DNA from: Candidatus Gracilibacteria bacterium
GTDB lineage: Bacteria > Patescibacteriota > Gracilibacteria > BD1-5 > UBA2023
Length of the DNA stretch: 64,000 nt
Reading direction: 5' to 3'
NCBI GenBank assembly: GCA_028687475.1
Contig: JAQUAB010000004.1
Span: 60,785 to 124,784 of the forward strand
In this document: positions 1 to 9,907 of the stretch, piece after piece
How positions within the stretch are numbered: position 1 is the first letter of the stretch
Layout of the letters: each line of letters starts with the position of its first letter
Position numbers and translations under genes: made by a program
The notes under the pieces: generated by a model
The model's database searches: none
Seen by the model: the letters and a program-made list of their open reading frames with translations, nothing else
What the model was told of the DNA's origin: nothing

Positions 1-100
1 ATCCCTGTTTTCTCATGTCTTCGATGATGTAGTCGAGTTCTGGCCAGGGATGATTTCTTCGGCTGTTCGAGAATGTGGTAGCGAAATTATCGTAAGACAT
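1..100 (-). CDS. N-terminal fragment of a probable methyltransferase-like protein
   Basis: The open frame starts at an ATG at 98-100 and runs off the window edge after 33 codons. The N-terminus (MSYDNFATTFSNSR, then HPWPELDYII) resembles the start of small class I SAM-dependent methyltransferases of this lineage, but no SAM-binding motif is inside the window, so the assignment is weak. It lies 3 bp downstream of the stop of the preceding membrane-protein gene on the same strand, suggesting an operon with era. Confidence 0.4.
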   Translation of the reverse strand, partial: MSYDNFATTFSNSRRNHPWPELDYIIEDMRKQG

Positions 101-103
101 AGA

Positions 104-703
104 TTATTCAAAAATGCTCTTCCAGCCCTTCAGATACCAGCGGCGGAAGAAGACCATAAGGAAGTAGATAAAATTTGCAATGACAAGATACAGCCAAAAA
201 AGGGTTGTTTCAAAAGTAGGATTTCCAAGAGCCAAAAGAGCAAATATATTACTCACGGATGCAAATAGATAAAGGAGAATGGTTTCCGTCCAAGGCTGAA
301 GCCATCACTTCTTAAAAGTTGGGAGGAAAGCTAGAAAATCAATGATAGCTGATAAAATCACCGCATTGGTAACATCTCGGAATCAGAAATAGTAGGCAAG
401 AAATACAATCGAGAGAGTAAGACAGAAATAATCAAACCAATTAATACGTATCCTTCGAAATAGGCGTAAACCGAAGATAGTTCCGAGTATGAGAAAAAAG
501 CAGGTGATAAATCATGGAATAAAGGCAAGATATTCACTTTCTATAAAGAGAACATACGAGTTGAATCCTACCAATATAAGCCAAATAAATGAGGAAAATG
601 GGTGTGGAATGGTTCTTCCACGAAACACGTCCTTCCAGTACGGGAAAATTCAAGCAAGATAGAATATGGTGCTTATGGATGCAAATACAAGCTCTCTTTC
701 CAT
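104..703 (-). CDS. Polytopic membrane protein, PQ-loop-like, unknown function
   Basis: A 199-residue protein with about six hydrophobic segments. The first helix is followed by PYWKDVFRGRTIPHP and a middle loop by DFLAFLPTFKKGWLQPW; a proline plus basic residues after the helix recalls PQ-loop (MtN3/SWEET-like) proteins. Four glycines are encoded by TGA, which breaks the gene under the standard code. The ATG lies 2 bp after the era stop, so it is probably translated from the era mRNA. The substrate is unknown and the family link is an inference from motif shape only. Confidence 0.65.
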
Positions 704-705
704 AC

Positions 706-1590
706 CTATTTCTTAGGAAATAATCTTTCCAGAACTTTCGAATTCTTTCTCCAGTTTTTATCGACTTTCACGCGCAGTGCGAGGAATATCTTTTTTCCGA
801 AAATATCTTCGAGGATGAGTCGGGACTTGGTTCCAATATTTTGTATCTTTTTCCCTCATTTTCCGATGACGATGACTTTCTGAGAATCGGCTTCTACATT
901 GATATAGGCTTGGACTTTCATGAGCGTCGGATCCTCATTTTCTATTTGCTCAATATCGACATAGCAAGCATAAGGGATCTCGTCGCCCAATTCCTGGAAG
1001 AGTTGTTCACGAATAATCTCTGAAATACGAAGATCCATTGTCTGGACAGTGTAATAGTCGGCATCATAGAGAAATGGCCCTTCAGGAAGCATTTCCGCTA
1101 TTTTCTGTGTCAGTTCCTCGAATCCTGTTCGTGCGACGGAATCAATGCGAAGGTCGACTCATTTTTGTGGATAACTCTTCGTATCCATATCTTGTTTGGT
1201 TTCGATGCGAAGAACGGGTTGGGGAATCTTTTCGAGAAGCGTGTCGATGCGGATATCCTCATCACCGTAGGGGCGAGTCGGGTCGAGAAGTCGCACGATG
1301 ACGTCCGCATCACGGAGAGACGAAAAAGCTTCAGAATTGATGCGCTCGTTGATCTCATAAGCTTTCTGGCTGCCATATTGTTCACCTCCGTGGTGGTGGA
1401 TTCCCGGAGTGTCGAGAAAAATAATTTGGATTCATTTCTCTTCGTCGGTGAAAATCCCAGGAATGGTTCGTTGAGTTGTTTGCGGGCGATGAGAAATAGC
1501 ACTGACTTTTTCTCCGATGAGCGCATTGATGAGGGTGGATTTTCCAGCATTGGGTCGGCCGATGATGGCGACATATCAGACTTTTGGCAT
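706..1590 (-). CDS. era: GTPase Era, 16S rRNA maturation and 30S assembly
   Basis: A 294-residue Ras-like GTPase followed by a KH RNA-binding domain (about residues 200-290). The P-loop GRPNAGKS is at residues 11-18 and the G3 motif DTPG at 60-63. The G4 motif reads TKQD instead of the usual NKxD, an unusual Asn-to-Thr change at a base-recognition residue. Era binds the 3' end of 16S rRNA, which is notable because the 16S tail in this window is itself divergent (61695-61708). Glycines 5, 53 and several others are TGA codons. It is the first gene of a three-gene minus-strand cluster. Confidence 0.93.
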
Positions 1591-1712
1591 GAATTTTGGT
1601 TAATTTTTCGAACTATAACTCTTATTTTTCGTAGTTTTTATGTGAACGAGAGTATAGTGAGAATCGAGGAAAGTGCAAAAAATAAGAAACTGGATAAAAT
1701 GTCAAAATTACA

Positions 1713-1740
1713 TTGACAAAGAATTTTTAGTATATAAAAT
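1713..1740 (+). promoter_or_regulatory. Probable sigma-70-type promoter of the GGDEF gene
   Basis: TTGACA at 1713-1718 is followed after 16 bp by TAAAAT at 1735-1740, about 30 bp before the ATG at 1773. No Shine-Dalgarno-like sequence lies before that start. Confidence 0.5.
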
Positions 1741-1772
1741 AAACTCTTCTTATCTAAAGAACAAACACGAAA

Positions 1773-2942
1773 ATGCTGGAAACTATTCAAATACAGTCTC
1801 GTTCTGTTGATGTAATACAAGGGTGTGACAAGGTTTGTCGTGTTCAATCTGTGGTGATAAATTTGTTAATTAAGATTATGGGTCAATTTAACGAAGATAT
1901 TGCGATTATGGATGCAGCGAATGATTATTTATCATTCAGGGAACTGGCATATGAGATTTTTACTTCACTTTTTAGAGTATTACCAGAGGAGCTTTCGAAA
2001 TGATGTGATAGAAAAATAGTGTATCATATTGGTCTCACAGTTCCTTCCCGAAAGGCCAATCCTGTCGCCTACATTGTCTCGCGGTTGATTCGAGGATATT
2101 ATGAAGCAAGTCGGTGAGATGAAAGTATTCGTGCAACTCTCAAGATGGAATCATGATTTGAAAATAATGAGACATTATTACCTATCACACTTTCAGAAGT
2201 GGTGAATAAAAGAAAAATAGAGACAATCATATGATATATTGATGCCCCAATATCATGGCATCCTAGTTTGGGGCTTGCTATCGGAGTTATTGAACAGCAA
2301 TTAATGCGCTTTCGTGGTATACTTGACAAAAATCATCTCTCAGATATTGCTCATATTGATCAATTGACAGGATTAGCAAACCGAAGAAGCTTAAATAAAT
2401 CTTTCCGATGACTCTTACGAGCAGGTGATAGTTTTTCTGTTGGTATTATCGATATTGATCATTTTAAGAGTGTAAATGATACATATGGACATAAGGTTGG
2501 AGATGAGGTATTGCGATTTTTATGAAAATCTCTCAGAGGTTTCTTCGAGAAATTACCACAGGCAACGGTTGGTAGATTTGGCGGAGAAGAATTTCTCGTC
2601 ATAATTCCATGAGAAGATAAGTCACAACTAGAAATGCGACTGAGTGAATTTCAGGCATATGTTGCCAAAGAATATATCACATGGAGGAAAGATAAGAATT
2701 GCCCCACCACACTTACTGTAAGTTGAGGAACGAGTGATACGAGTGATATTGTACAAGGAGAGATTACTGTGAATAAGAAACAAGGAGAATTGCTTCAGAA
2801 GGCTGATGCCGCTCTTTACGGAGCAAAAAATACTGGTCGTAATCAGATTCTTTCTTGGAATGTAGCTGCCCACGATGAATTATTGAAGGAAAAAGCAGGA
2901 GTGCATATTGAAGGAAATAGAGCATTACGTGACAATAAGTAA
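1773..2942 (+). CDS. GGDEF-domain protein, probable diguanylate cyclase
   Basis: A 389-residue protein with a C-terminal GGDEF domain (about residues 195-365). It shows the [15 protein letters not shown] metal/phosphate-binding segment, an intact GGEEF active-site loop at residues 270-274, and the terminal [13 protein letters not shown] motif. No EAL, PAS or membrane segment is seen; the first 180 residues are helical and of unknown function. The expected reaction is 2 GTP to cyclic di-GMP. Six or more glycines are TGA codons. It is monocistronic between era and the tRNA-Leu locus. Cyclic di-GMP genes are not typical of reduced CPR genomes, so the receptor side would be worth finding. Confidence 0.88.
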
Positions 2943-2995
2943 TTTTGGTCACAAAAAATCTCTCACTAAATGAATAATGAGAGATTGATTTTTTC

Positions 2996-3079
2996 TGGTG
3001 CCCAAGATGGGACTTGAACCCACACACCCGAAGGCATACGCACCTCAAACGTACGTGTCTACCATTCCACCACCTGGGC
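2996..3079 (-). tRNA. tRNA-Leu (anticodon GAG)
   Basis: Class II tRNA with acceptor GCCCAGG pairing to CTTGGGC, long variable arm (TGCCTTCGGGTG), T-arm GTTCAAG and an encoded CCA end. The anticodon loop TTGAGGT gives GAG, reading CUU/CUC. Confidence 0.93.
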
Positions 3080-3187
3080 ATTTATCTTTTGACCTAGAGG
3101 CTTATGGTACGTGTACTCCTCTCGAATGTCGTCCATTACATGGACTCGTTCTCGGGAGTATGGCTCCCATCACTTCGTGAAGGTCGC

Positions 3188-3212
3188 ACATCTACCATTC
3201 CACCACCTGGGC
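3188..3212 (-). pseudogene. Duplicated 5' fragment of tRNA-Leu
   Basis: The first 22 nt of the tRNA-Leu gene are repeated exactly here (3191-3212 matches 3058-3079), 133 bp upstream in the direction of transcription. The copy has no matching T-arm or acceptor 3' strand. Between the two copies, in the sense of the tRNA, lie three short perfect hairpins (TCAC-GAA-GTGA, GGGAG-loop-CTCCC and GTCCAT-GTA-ATGGAC). It looks like a decayed partial duplication; a structured RNA or intron is an alternative. Confidence 0.6.
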
Positions 3213-3220
3213 TTGAAATG

Positions 3221-3248
3221 ATGTAAGATTCAAAATGTAAGATTCAAG
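3221..3248. repeat. Heptad-period tandem repeat
   Basis: Four 7-bp units (ATGTAAG, ATTCAAA, ATGTAAG, ATTCAAG) in a row between tRNA-Leu and tRNA-Arg. It is one of at least eight such 7-bp-period tracts in the window. Confidence 0.7.
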
Positions 3249-3299
3249 ATTGTGAGGCGCAATTTTGAATTTTTAATCCTTGATTTTGAATGTTACTAC

Positions 3300-3375
3300 T
3301 GGTGCACCCAGTAGGGTTCGAACCTACAACCAACGGCTTCGAAGACCGCTACTCTTCCAATTGAGCTATGGGTGC
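3300..3375 (-). tRNA. tRNA-Arg (anticodon UCG)
   Basis: Cloverleaf with acceptor GCACCCA/TGGGTGC, A73 and encoded CCA. The anticodon loop CTTCGAA gives UCG for CGA/CGG codons. Confidence 0.93.
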
Positions 3376-3488
3376 ATGTTTCCCTATTTGGAATGCCTGC
3401 GGATTATAGGGAAGATGAAAAAAAAGGCAAATTTATTTTTAGAAAATAAAAATCCTCCATTTCTGGAGGATTTCTTTTTTTATTCTGA

Positions 3489-4613
3489 TTACGCTTCGAG
3501 CGCTTCTGCTGGAACTTCTGGAACTTCTGCTGGAGGTACGTAGTTTGGATCAAGTGCCTTGAGAGAGAGACCGATACGCTTTGCGATTGGATCGAAAGTA
3601 ATAATACGAGCCTTCATCATCTCACCAACATGAACCTTTTCTTCGAGACCCTTCATCATCTCAGGAGTAATCTCAGAGAGGTGAATAAGTCCAGAAATAG
3701 CACCGTCGAGTTCAAGGAAGATTCCGAACTGAGAAAGACGAAGGATTGGAGCTTCGATGATATCACCAACTTGGTACTTATCAGCGAGAACTTGCCATGG
3801 ATTTGGCTTGAGGCGCTTGATAGAGAGAGAAATCTTTTCTCCTTCGATACCAATAACCTGAACGGTTACCTTGTCACCGATACGGGCGTGCTTGTGTGGA
3901 TTGTTCACATGTCCCCAGTCGATTTCTGATACGTGTACGAGACCTTCGATACCATTGAATGTCACGAAGAGACCGTAAGTAAGGATACCAGAAACATGTC
4001 CTTCGACGATGTCACCAATCTTGATTGTCTGCATTGCTGCTGCGCGCTGTTCTTCGATGGCTGCCTTCTCAGAGAAGATGATCTTCTTTCCGTTCTGGTC
4101 AACATTGATAACACGAACCTGGAATGGCTTTCCAACGAGCTTGTTGAGGTGCTCAAGAATCTTTTCTGGGTTTGCTCCTTCGACACGTGGATAGTGGCTT
4201 GGAGTGAGCTGAGAAACTGGGATAAATCCCTTGATTCCATCGAGATCAATAAGAAGACCTCCCTTGTTTGCTTCGTTCGGAATAACAGTAATAATTTCTT
4301 TTGTATCGAAATTCGTATGAAGTTTTTCGATAAGTTTTGCCTGGCTTGCCTTACGGAGAGAAAGGTGAATAAGACCAGAGTGAGCATCATCACCAATGAT
4401 GATAGACTCGATACGAGTACCAGGTTGGATATCAGATGTATCTTCTGTAGAAGAGTGCATATGAGAACCAGTAATGATACCAGTGAATTGTCCGTCGAGA
4501 TCGACGAGAATCATCTTTTGATTCGCAACAACTACACTACCTGCAACAATCTCACCAACATTGAATGAGTGTACTGGAGTGGCTGTCTGGAGATCTTTAG
4601 AGAAATCTGACAT
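3489..4613 (-). CDS. rpsA: 30S ribosomal protein S1
   Basis: A 374-residue protein made of four consecutive S1/OB RNA-binding repeats (about residues 18-95, 105-180, 198-268 and 285-355), for example VGDIVEGHVSGILTYGLFV and the GLVHVSEID and GLIHLSEITPE strands. E. coli S1 has six repeats; four is usual in many small-genome bacteria. S1 recruits mRNA to the 30S subunit and may be especially important here, since the 16S anti-SD is altered. The start has no SD sequence (TTTTTAATTCTT before the ATG). A heptad repeat tract lies just upstream. Confidence 0.95.
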   Translation of the reverse strand: MSDFSKDLQTATPVHSFNVGEIVAGSVVVANQKMILVDLDGQFTGIITGSHMHSSTEDTSDIQPGTRIESIIIGDDAHSGLIHLSLRKASQAKLIEKLHTNFDTKEIITVIPNEANKGGLLIDLDGIKGFIPVSQLTPSHYPRVEGANPEKILEHLNKLVGKPFQVRVINVDQNGKKIIFSEKAAIEEQRAAAMQTIKIGDIVEGHVSGILTYGLFVTFNGIEGLVHVSEIDWGHVNNPHKHARIGDKVTVQVIGIEGEKISLSIKRLKPNPWQVLADKYQVGDIIEAPILRLSQFGIFLELDGAISGLIHLSEITPEMMKGLEEKVHVGEMMKARIITFDPIAKRIGLSLKALDPNYVPPAEVPEVPAEALEA

Positions 4614-4622
4614 AAGAATTAA

Positions 4623-4657
4623 AAAAGTTAAAAGATAAAAGTTAAAAGATAAAAGAT
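4623..4657. repeat. Heptad-period tandem repeat in the rpsA leader
   Basis: Units AAAAGTT and AAAAGAT alternate five times, giving a 7-bp (and 14-bp) period immediately upstream of the rpsA start. Confidence 0.75.
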
Positions 4658-4725
4658 TGAGACTAAATTTAGGGAAAATTTCCGAAGTCTTAGTTATTAT
4701 TTTTTATCTATTAGCTCAGTAATGA

Positions 4726-4803
4726 TGGGGCGGCCAATGGGGCTCGAACCCACGACCTCCGGATTCACAGTCCGGCGTTCTAACCAACTAAACTATGGCC
4801 GCC
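4726..4803 (-). tRNA. tRNA-His (anticodon GUG)
   Basis: The anticodon loop CTGTGAA gives GUG. The gene carries the extra 5' G (G-1) opposite C73 that identifies tRNA-His, and an encoded CCA. Confidence 0.95.
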
Positions 4804-5054
4804 ATACAGAAAAAATTTCTCGCTTTTGCGAGCTCGGGCAGTATATGAAAACTTCACCCTTTTGCAAAATATTTTTGAGTTTTTTTATTTTTTGTATATG
4901 ATTCGTTCCTATTTTGTGATTTTCTTCTGATAAATCGTTCGATTTTCTTTATCCATTCAGGATTCCGAGGATATTGAAATAGTTCAATAAAAGAAGAAAA
5001 ATAATTGATTTTTGTGTTATTGGATGAAATTTTAGGTGAGTCAAGGGAGTTTTC

Positions 5055-5084
5055 TTGATTCTTTTCGAAGATTTGTAGTATACT
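5055..5084 (+). promoter_or_regulatory. Probable promoter of the 3D-domain protein gene
   Basis: TTGATT at 5055-5060 and TATACT at 5079-5084 are separated by 18 bp, about 85 bp before the ATG at 5171. The rest of the 4804-5170 gap shows no gene or RNA that I recognise. Confidence 0.5.
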
Positions 5085-5170
5085 TTTTGTGCTCTAAAAT
5101 GAAAAATAAGTGAATATAACTGATAGTATGCGAGGTATGTAGATGAGGCGTTTATCCCTAATCTCTCTTC

Positions 5171-6349
5171 ATGGTTCTTTCTTCTTCTCTTTCAGCCAGC
5201 AGTCTCTTGTCTGCACATATTCGACAAGATGTCTCGCTCGTATTTGTCTCCCAAGAACGAATACAGAATTCATTCAAAAATATCAGAAAATATATTTATG
5301 CTCTTGTGGCAGTCATTGGATTTTGTGGGTTTCTCCCTTCCAGCGGATATGCAGCAACGGTTGGTGAGACGCAAGAATTCATCGTCACTGCCTACTATTC
5401 TCCGCTTCCGGGTCAGAGCTTCTATCTCAAGTGAAATTATGATGCTGAGAGAAGGCTCAATGGGAATGGTACAAATGGTGCAAGCGGATCCCCTGTTTTT
5501 ACTGGAATGATTGCCGCACCGAAGACATATGATTTTGGTACAAAAATCAATTTCGATGGACTGGGTATAGGAACCGTTTCGGATAGATGATGAGCCATTG
5601 TGAGTGCCGGAGAGCGAGGACAGGTGTATGATCGTATCGATATCTGGATGGGATATGGGGAATCATGACTCAAACGAGCACTGATCTGGTGACGAAGAAA
5701 GGTCACATGAGTTATCGTAGAGAGTTCTGCTTCAGGAAATCCGATAGATCTTGCGGGTATTGATTCTGGGAAGGTGGATATTTCTCAGTTCGAGAAAGTA
5801 ACAGCGACTCTCACCACAGCGCTTCCTGCAGAGGTTCAAGATATGTTCGCGGATCTCTGATATACTACAGAATGACGTACTACAAAAGAAATGATTCTTG
5901 CATTTCAGCTTGATCACGGAGTGATTTCTAGCGCTTCTGATCCAGGTGCAGGGAATTATGGTCCACTCACGACAGCAAAACTTCAAGAGGAATATGCTCG
6001 TTATGCATCACTCAGGGATACAGAAATGAAACGAATCGAGAAAGAACGGGCACAAATGGTTAGTGAAAATTCTACTTGGGCTACACTTATCACTCGTGCG
6101 GAGACGCAAGTGAATCAATTCTGAAGCCCAAAACGAGGAGAAAAGGGTTCGCATGTTCGTGAACTTCAAGCGTTTCTCCAGAACTCTGGATATCTCAGGA
6201 AAAATGCTCCTGTGGGCGTTATGAACCCTGCGACTATTCTTGCTTTGAAATCCTTTCAGAAGAAGAATGGAATTCCGCCGACAGGAAAAATCGATACTTG
6301 GACGCATAATTCTATCATCGAAACCATGATTCAAAAGAATCTCATATAA
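5171..6349 (+). CDS. Secreted 3D-domain protein with C-terminal peptidoglycan-binding domain
   Basis: A 392-residue protein. A hydrophobic signal/anchor follows a 40-residue cytoplasmic leader (IYALVAVIGFCGFLPSSGYA, about residues 43-62). Residues about 65-190 form a double-psi beta-barrel 3D domain (MIAAPKTYDFGTKI, GTVSDRGGAIV, DRIDIWMGYGE), found in Rpf/YabE-type cell-wall enzymes. Residues about 320-385 are a PG_binding_1 domain (GSHVRELQAFLQNSGYL, ALKSFQKKNGIPPTG). The likely role is binding or cleaving peptidoglycan outside the membrane. The start is fixed by an in-frame TAA at 5159. Many glycines are TGA. It ends at a terminator shared with rnpA. Confidence 0.82.
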
Positions 6350-6350
6350 A

Positions 6351-6379
6351 AAAGAATCCTGTTATGGATTCTTTTTTTT
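6351..6379. terminator. Intrinsic terminator between converging genes
   Basis: AAAGAATCC, a 6-nt loop and GGATTCTTTTTTTT form a hairpin with a U-tract. It lies just after the 3D-protein stop; its far arm overlaps the last codons of the convergent rnpA gene. Confidence 0.8.
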
Positions 6380-6715
6380 GGTGATAGTATTCCAGAGAAA
6401 TATCAGATCACGTTTGAATTCCTCAATCTGTTTCAGATCTTTGCGGTTGAATACGGTTCATTTTTTTACTACTACGACGATATCAGAAGATGTTTTTTGC
6501 AGGTATCCCCGCGAAACATCATAGAATATTCGTCGAAAAGAATTTCGATTGACACTTCATTTTGTCTGTTTTCCAGAGAGAAGAATACCACATCGTGCGT
6601 ATCAGAGAGTATTCGGAATGACATTCGCCACCAGAGTATACGAAAAGAAAGGCTTTCTCTTAGATAAAACCTTTCTCACTTCTCTTTCATTTAAACGATG
6701 GAGTTTCGAAATCAT
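6362..6715 (-). CDS. rnpA: Ribonuclease P protein component
   Basis: A 117-residue basic protein directly downstream of rpmH, the standard neighbour. It has the RnpA core: N-terminal KLHRLNEREVRKVL, the conserved segment GSVNRNSFRRIFYDVSR that binds RNase P RNA, and IVVVVKKGTVFNRKDL. It assists the RNase P RNA in 5' tRNA maturation. Three conserved glycines are TGA codons, so the frame is invisible under the standard code. The last codons lie inside the shared terminator. Confidence 0.88.
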
Positions 6716-6721
6716 GATAAA

Positions 6722-6961
6722 TTAGCCACGAAAACGTTCTGTAAGGCCAGGGAAGGTAATAATACGTGCATTTCCACCAGCAACATTGTGGTGTTTACTT
6801 TTTCCACGAACATTTTTGAATCGGTTTGGATAGCTGACAGCGAGAACATGACGTCCTTTTCTACGACGAGCGCGAAGAACCTTTTGTCCATCTACAGTAC
6901 TCTTGCGAGCGAGAAATCCGTGAACACGGAGACGTTTTCTTTTTTTGAATTTTCCTATCAT
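6722..6961 (-). CDS. rpmH: 50S ribosomal protein L34 with C-terminal extension
   Basis: A 79-residue protein. Residues 1-43 match L34 ([33 protein letters not shown]). L34 is normally about 44-46 residues; here a further 36 residues follow ([29 protein letters not shown]). The usual N-terminal KRTFQP segment is shortened. The gene is followed after 6 bp by rnpA. No dnaA is seen next to it, unlike the classical oriC arrangement. Confidence 0.9.
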   Translation of the reverse strand: MIGKFKKRKRLRVHGFLARKSTVDGQKVLRARRRKGRHVLAVSYPNRFKNVRGKSKHHNVAGGNARIITFPGLTERFRG

Positions 6962-7046
6962 ATGCCTGTATTTTTTAAAAAAGCTCGTGGATTATATAGA
7001 ATCTCTGAATGAAGTCAAAGTTTTTTTCGAAATCAATATTTATTGT

Positions 7047-8696
7047 TTAGTAAGACCATTTTCTTCTGACCAAGAAGATTCCGAGGAGTGCTGAAATGAT
7101 AACAAGAAGTGCAATCTGTCCAGGTCCAGTTTGAACTTTTGATACCTTTGTCATATCTGCTGATTCCGTTGTATCATCACAGAGTGCCTTGACACCGAAG
7201 TCTTCCTGTATCACTGAACCTGATGAGAGAAAAAGCGTGTAGCTTGTATCTTTTGTATTCTGAATGAATTCAGGATCTCCCGATGCTGTGAATTTGTAGA
7301 TATTGTATGAGACCGCACCAGTGACACTGAGCCATGAGAGAACACTTTTATCCGCAGAAGTTTTTACGAGCACTTCTCCGACATTTTCGATAGTACATCC
7401 TGGTGTTCCTATCGTTGCTGTGAGTGGCTCTGAGGCGAAGTTTGTTATCAGTGATTGGTCTGCCTTTACTCCAAATATACGGAATGTATATTGTCTTGGA
7501 TCAAGTTTATCAATATACCAAGTATATGTTCCAGATGCTGTGAGAATATTTTTTGCATCTTTTGTGAGGACTTGTTCTGAGAGACTATCAGCGTTCATTC
7601 CATAAGCAATCTTGAATTTTGCGAGATCTGCAGGAGGATTTTCTACCTCGAAAGTAAATATGACTTTTGTTCCAATAGTTTCTGTTTTTACATTCACGAA
7701 TTTCGGTGTTGTAACTGTTGTTTTCTCGGTAACAGTGAGGGTAGCCACATTTGCCTTTGAGATTCATTGTGAGAGATTATTCTTGAGTGTCACACTGAGA
7801 GGATAGGCTCCTGATTTTGTCGGCGCGAGAGTGGTTCCGATATATTTCCCAGCAGTTGATTCCTTGAGTTCTATCACGCTTCCATCGAGATTCACATTCA
7901 CTTCCGTGAGTCCTGGATCAGCTTCTACCATGAATGTCACCCCTGTACTTGCTTCGACGGTTGAACCCGGAGTGATAGTGAGATTGATAAATGCAGGATC
8001 AGTACTATTCATACTAAAACGAACTTGCGCGGTTCCTATGACGGTATTTGTTCCATCCAGCAGTTCTACTGTGATGATATTTGATTGTTGCGTAAGAGTC
8101 GGGAGAGTTTTGCTATAGAGTCCATCATCGCCCGTTACGACCGTTGCGATATCTGAACCATTGAGTTTGATATTGACTTTGCTATTCTTTTTCCCATATC
8201 CACTTATAGTTATGAGATCTTTTGCATTCAGAATAGCGTTGTTCTCAGGAGTAATAATAGTGATACTTTCTCCTGAATTTGTAGGAGTTACAGTTGTTGT
8301 TGCCTCGACTCGAATAGTCTTTTTCCCAGAAGCATCTTCTATTGCATCGGATACTTCCAGAGTTTGTTCTCCGGCTTTCTTGAATATTACAGCTTTACTG
8401 AGAGTTTTGACACCACTATCGCTCTCTGTGAACTGAATTGCTTTTCCCTGACTGGGGAGAGTAGCATTGTAGTCAGATGCTTGGAAAAATATCGAACCTC
8501 GATAGGTTGGAATAATTTTATCATCTTTGTCTCGAGCCTCCACCGTGATATCGATTGCTTCACCAACTTTTGTCGAATCTGCACCAATAAGTGCAAAATG
8601 ATCAATTTTCTGAGTAACAGTATCAGCTGCCCACACAGCTATTGATCCCCCGATACAACTTAAGAGAAGGAGGAATTTGAGAAAAAAAGATTTCAT
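7047..8696 (-). CDS. Large cell-surface protein with C-terminal sorting-like tail
   Basis: A 549-residue exported protein. It starts with a signal peptide (FFLKFLLLLSCIGGSIAVWA, cleavage near AWA-AD). It then has several Ig-like or fibronectin-like beta modules; one repeats SITIITPENNAILNAKDLITI, typical of bacterial Ig domains. The C-terminus is TGPGQ, a hydrophobic stretch IALLVIISALLGIFLV and RRK, the tripartite layout of LPXTG-like or other surface-sorting signals. One internal glycine is TGA, so the gene splits into two frames under the standard code. It is probably an adhesin or S-layer-type protein; no enzymatic motif is seen. Confidence 0.78.
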
Positions 8697-8744
8697 AACA
8701 ATGAAAAATAAGAGAATACACCCCAGAAGTGCAATTCATTCAGT

Positions 8745-9845
8745 CTAGGAGTTTTCTGCATGATATGCAGAATCGAGATGAATGCAAGAAAAATTTTCCC
8801 AATTTCGTCCTTCTGGAAGCGATCGCTGAGAGGTCATGATGACTTGATCGGCTTCGAATGATTGTATGAGTTTTTCGGCGTACTGTAAGTCGAGCTCAGC
8901 AAATACGTCATCAAAGAGAAGTATAATAGGAAGATGGACTTGTTTTTTGAGAAAGAGAATCTCTATTTGCTTCAGCGCAAGCAGGAGCATTTTGTTTTCT
9001 CCGCGAGAAAGAAAGAGTGCATTTTCTGTTGCAATTTCATCAGCATTTGTTCCTATTAAGAAAGAAAAATCATCCAAGTGTGGACCAATGTGTGTATGTC
9101 CAGTGATAATATCTCGTTCTCTATTTTCATCGAGATAGCGTGTTAATGATTCTTCTACAGAAAGTCCATACTCTCGACATTTTTCTTCTATTTTGCAAGT
9201 ATATGTATGTGTGATGGAATATTTGGGGAGATAGGATTGAATATACTCTATATATTCATCGACAAAATCGCGCCACTTCATCCGATAAAGATGATAAATA
9301 TGAGCTTTCTCCACAAAAAGCGCGTTCCAATAAGAGAGGTTACTTCGTTCCGCTTCACCTTCTCGAATTTTCTTCAGTAGTGCATTTCTCTGTCGAACGA
9401 TATTCTCATATTCACGACGTACACTGCGGAATTGTCCGAAAGCACGCTCGAGAATGCTATCGAGCATATCACGCCTTATACTCGGAGCAAAATAAAAAAG
9501 ATTCATATCGAATGGTGATACAAAAACCGTTCGATATGGAATATTGGCATTGTATTTCGCTCCTGAAATAGCTTTCCCTTGAATTTTATAAATATCTTTC
9601 TTTTCTTTTCGTTCGCGCGAATAGGTCTTGATTCCTGCTTCTTCTTGGTATCCGATTTCGAATGCAGAATCTTCATAGCGTGGCGCTTGGATATAGTGCA
9701 ATGACCCACCACTCGCGAGGTGAATCGCTTCGAGAATATGTGTTTTCCCAGATCCATTTCCGCCGACGATGCAGTTGTATTTCTCGAGGGCAATACGAGC
9801 ATCATGGTATCATCGAAAATTATGAATGTGGAACGATGTAATCAT
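8745..9845 (-). CDS. recF: DNA replication and repair protein RecF
   Basis: A 366-residue SMC-like ATPase. Walker A GGNGSGKT is at residues 28-35, the ABC signature region reads LSRGENKMLLLALK, and Walker B plus D-loop are IILLFDDVFAELD. It loads RecA at gaps together with RecO/RecR. The N-terminal 48 residues, including the P-loop, become visible only when TGA (FRGYHD) is read as glycine. It is convergent with nothing and sits between secF and the surface protein on the same strand. Confidence 0.92.
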
Positions 9846-9907
9846 GAAAATACGTTTCTAAAATGAACATTCCGGGACAAGCCCGGAATGAGAGAAGATA
9901 TGTTTTC

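Noticed and set aside
1110..1716. Long antisense frames over era, such as those at 1110-1574 (-) and 1165-1716 (+)
   Set aside because: They are shadows of era in other frames and show no family resemblance.
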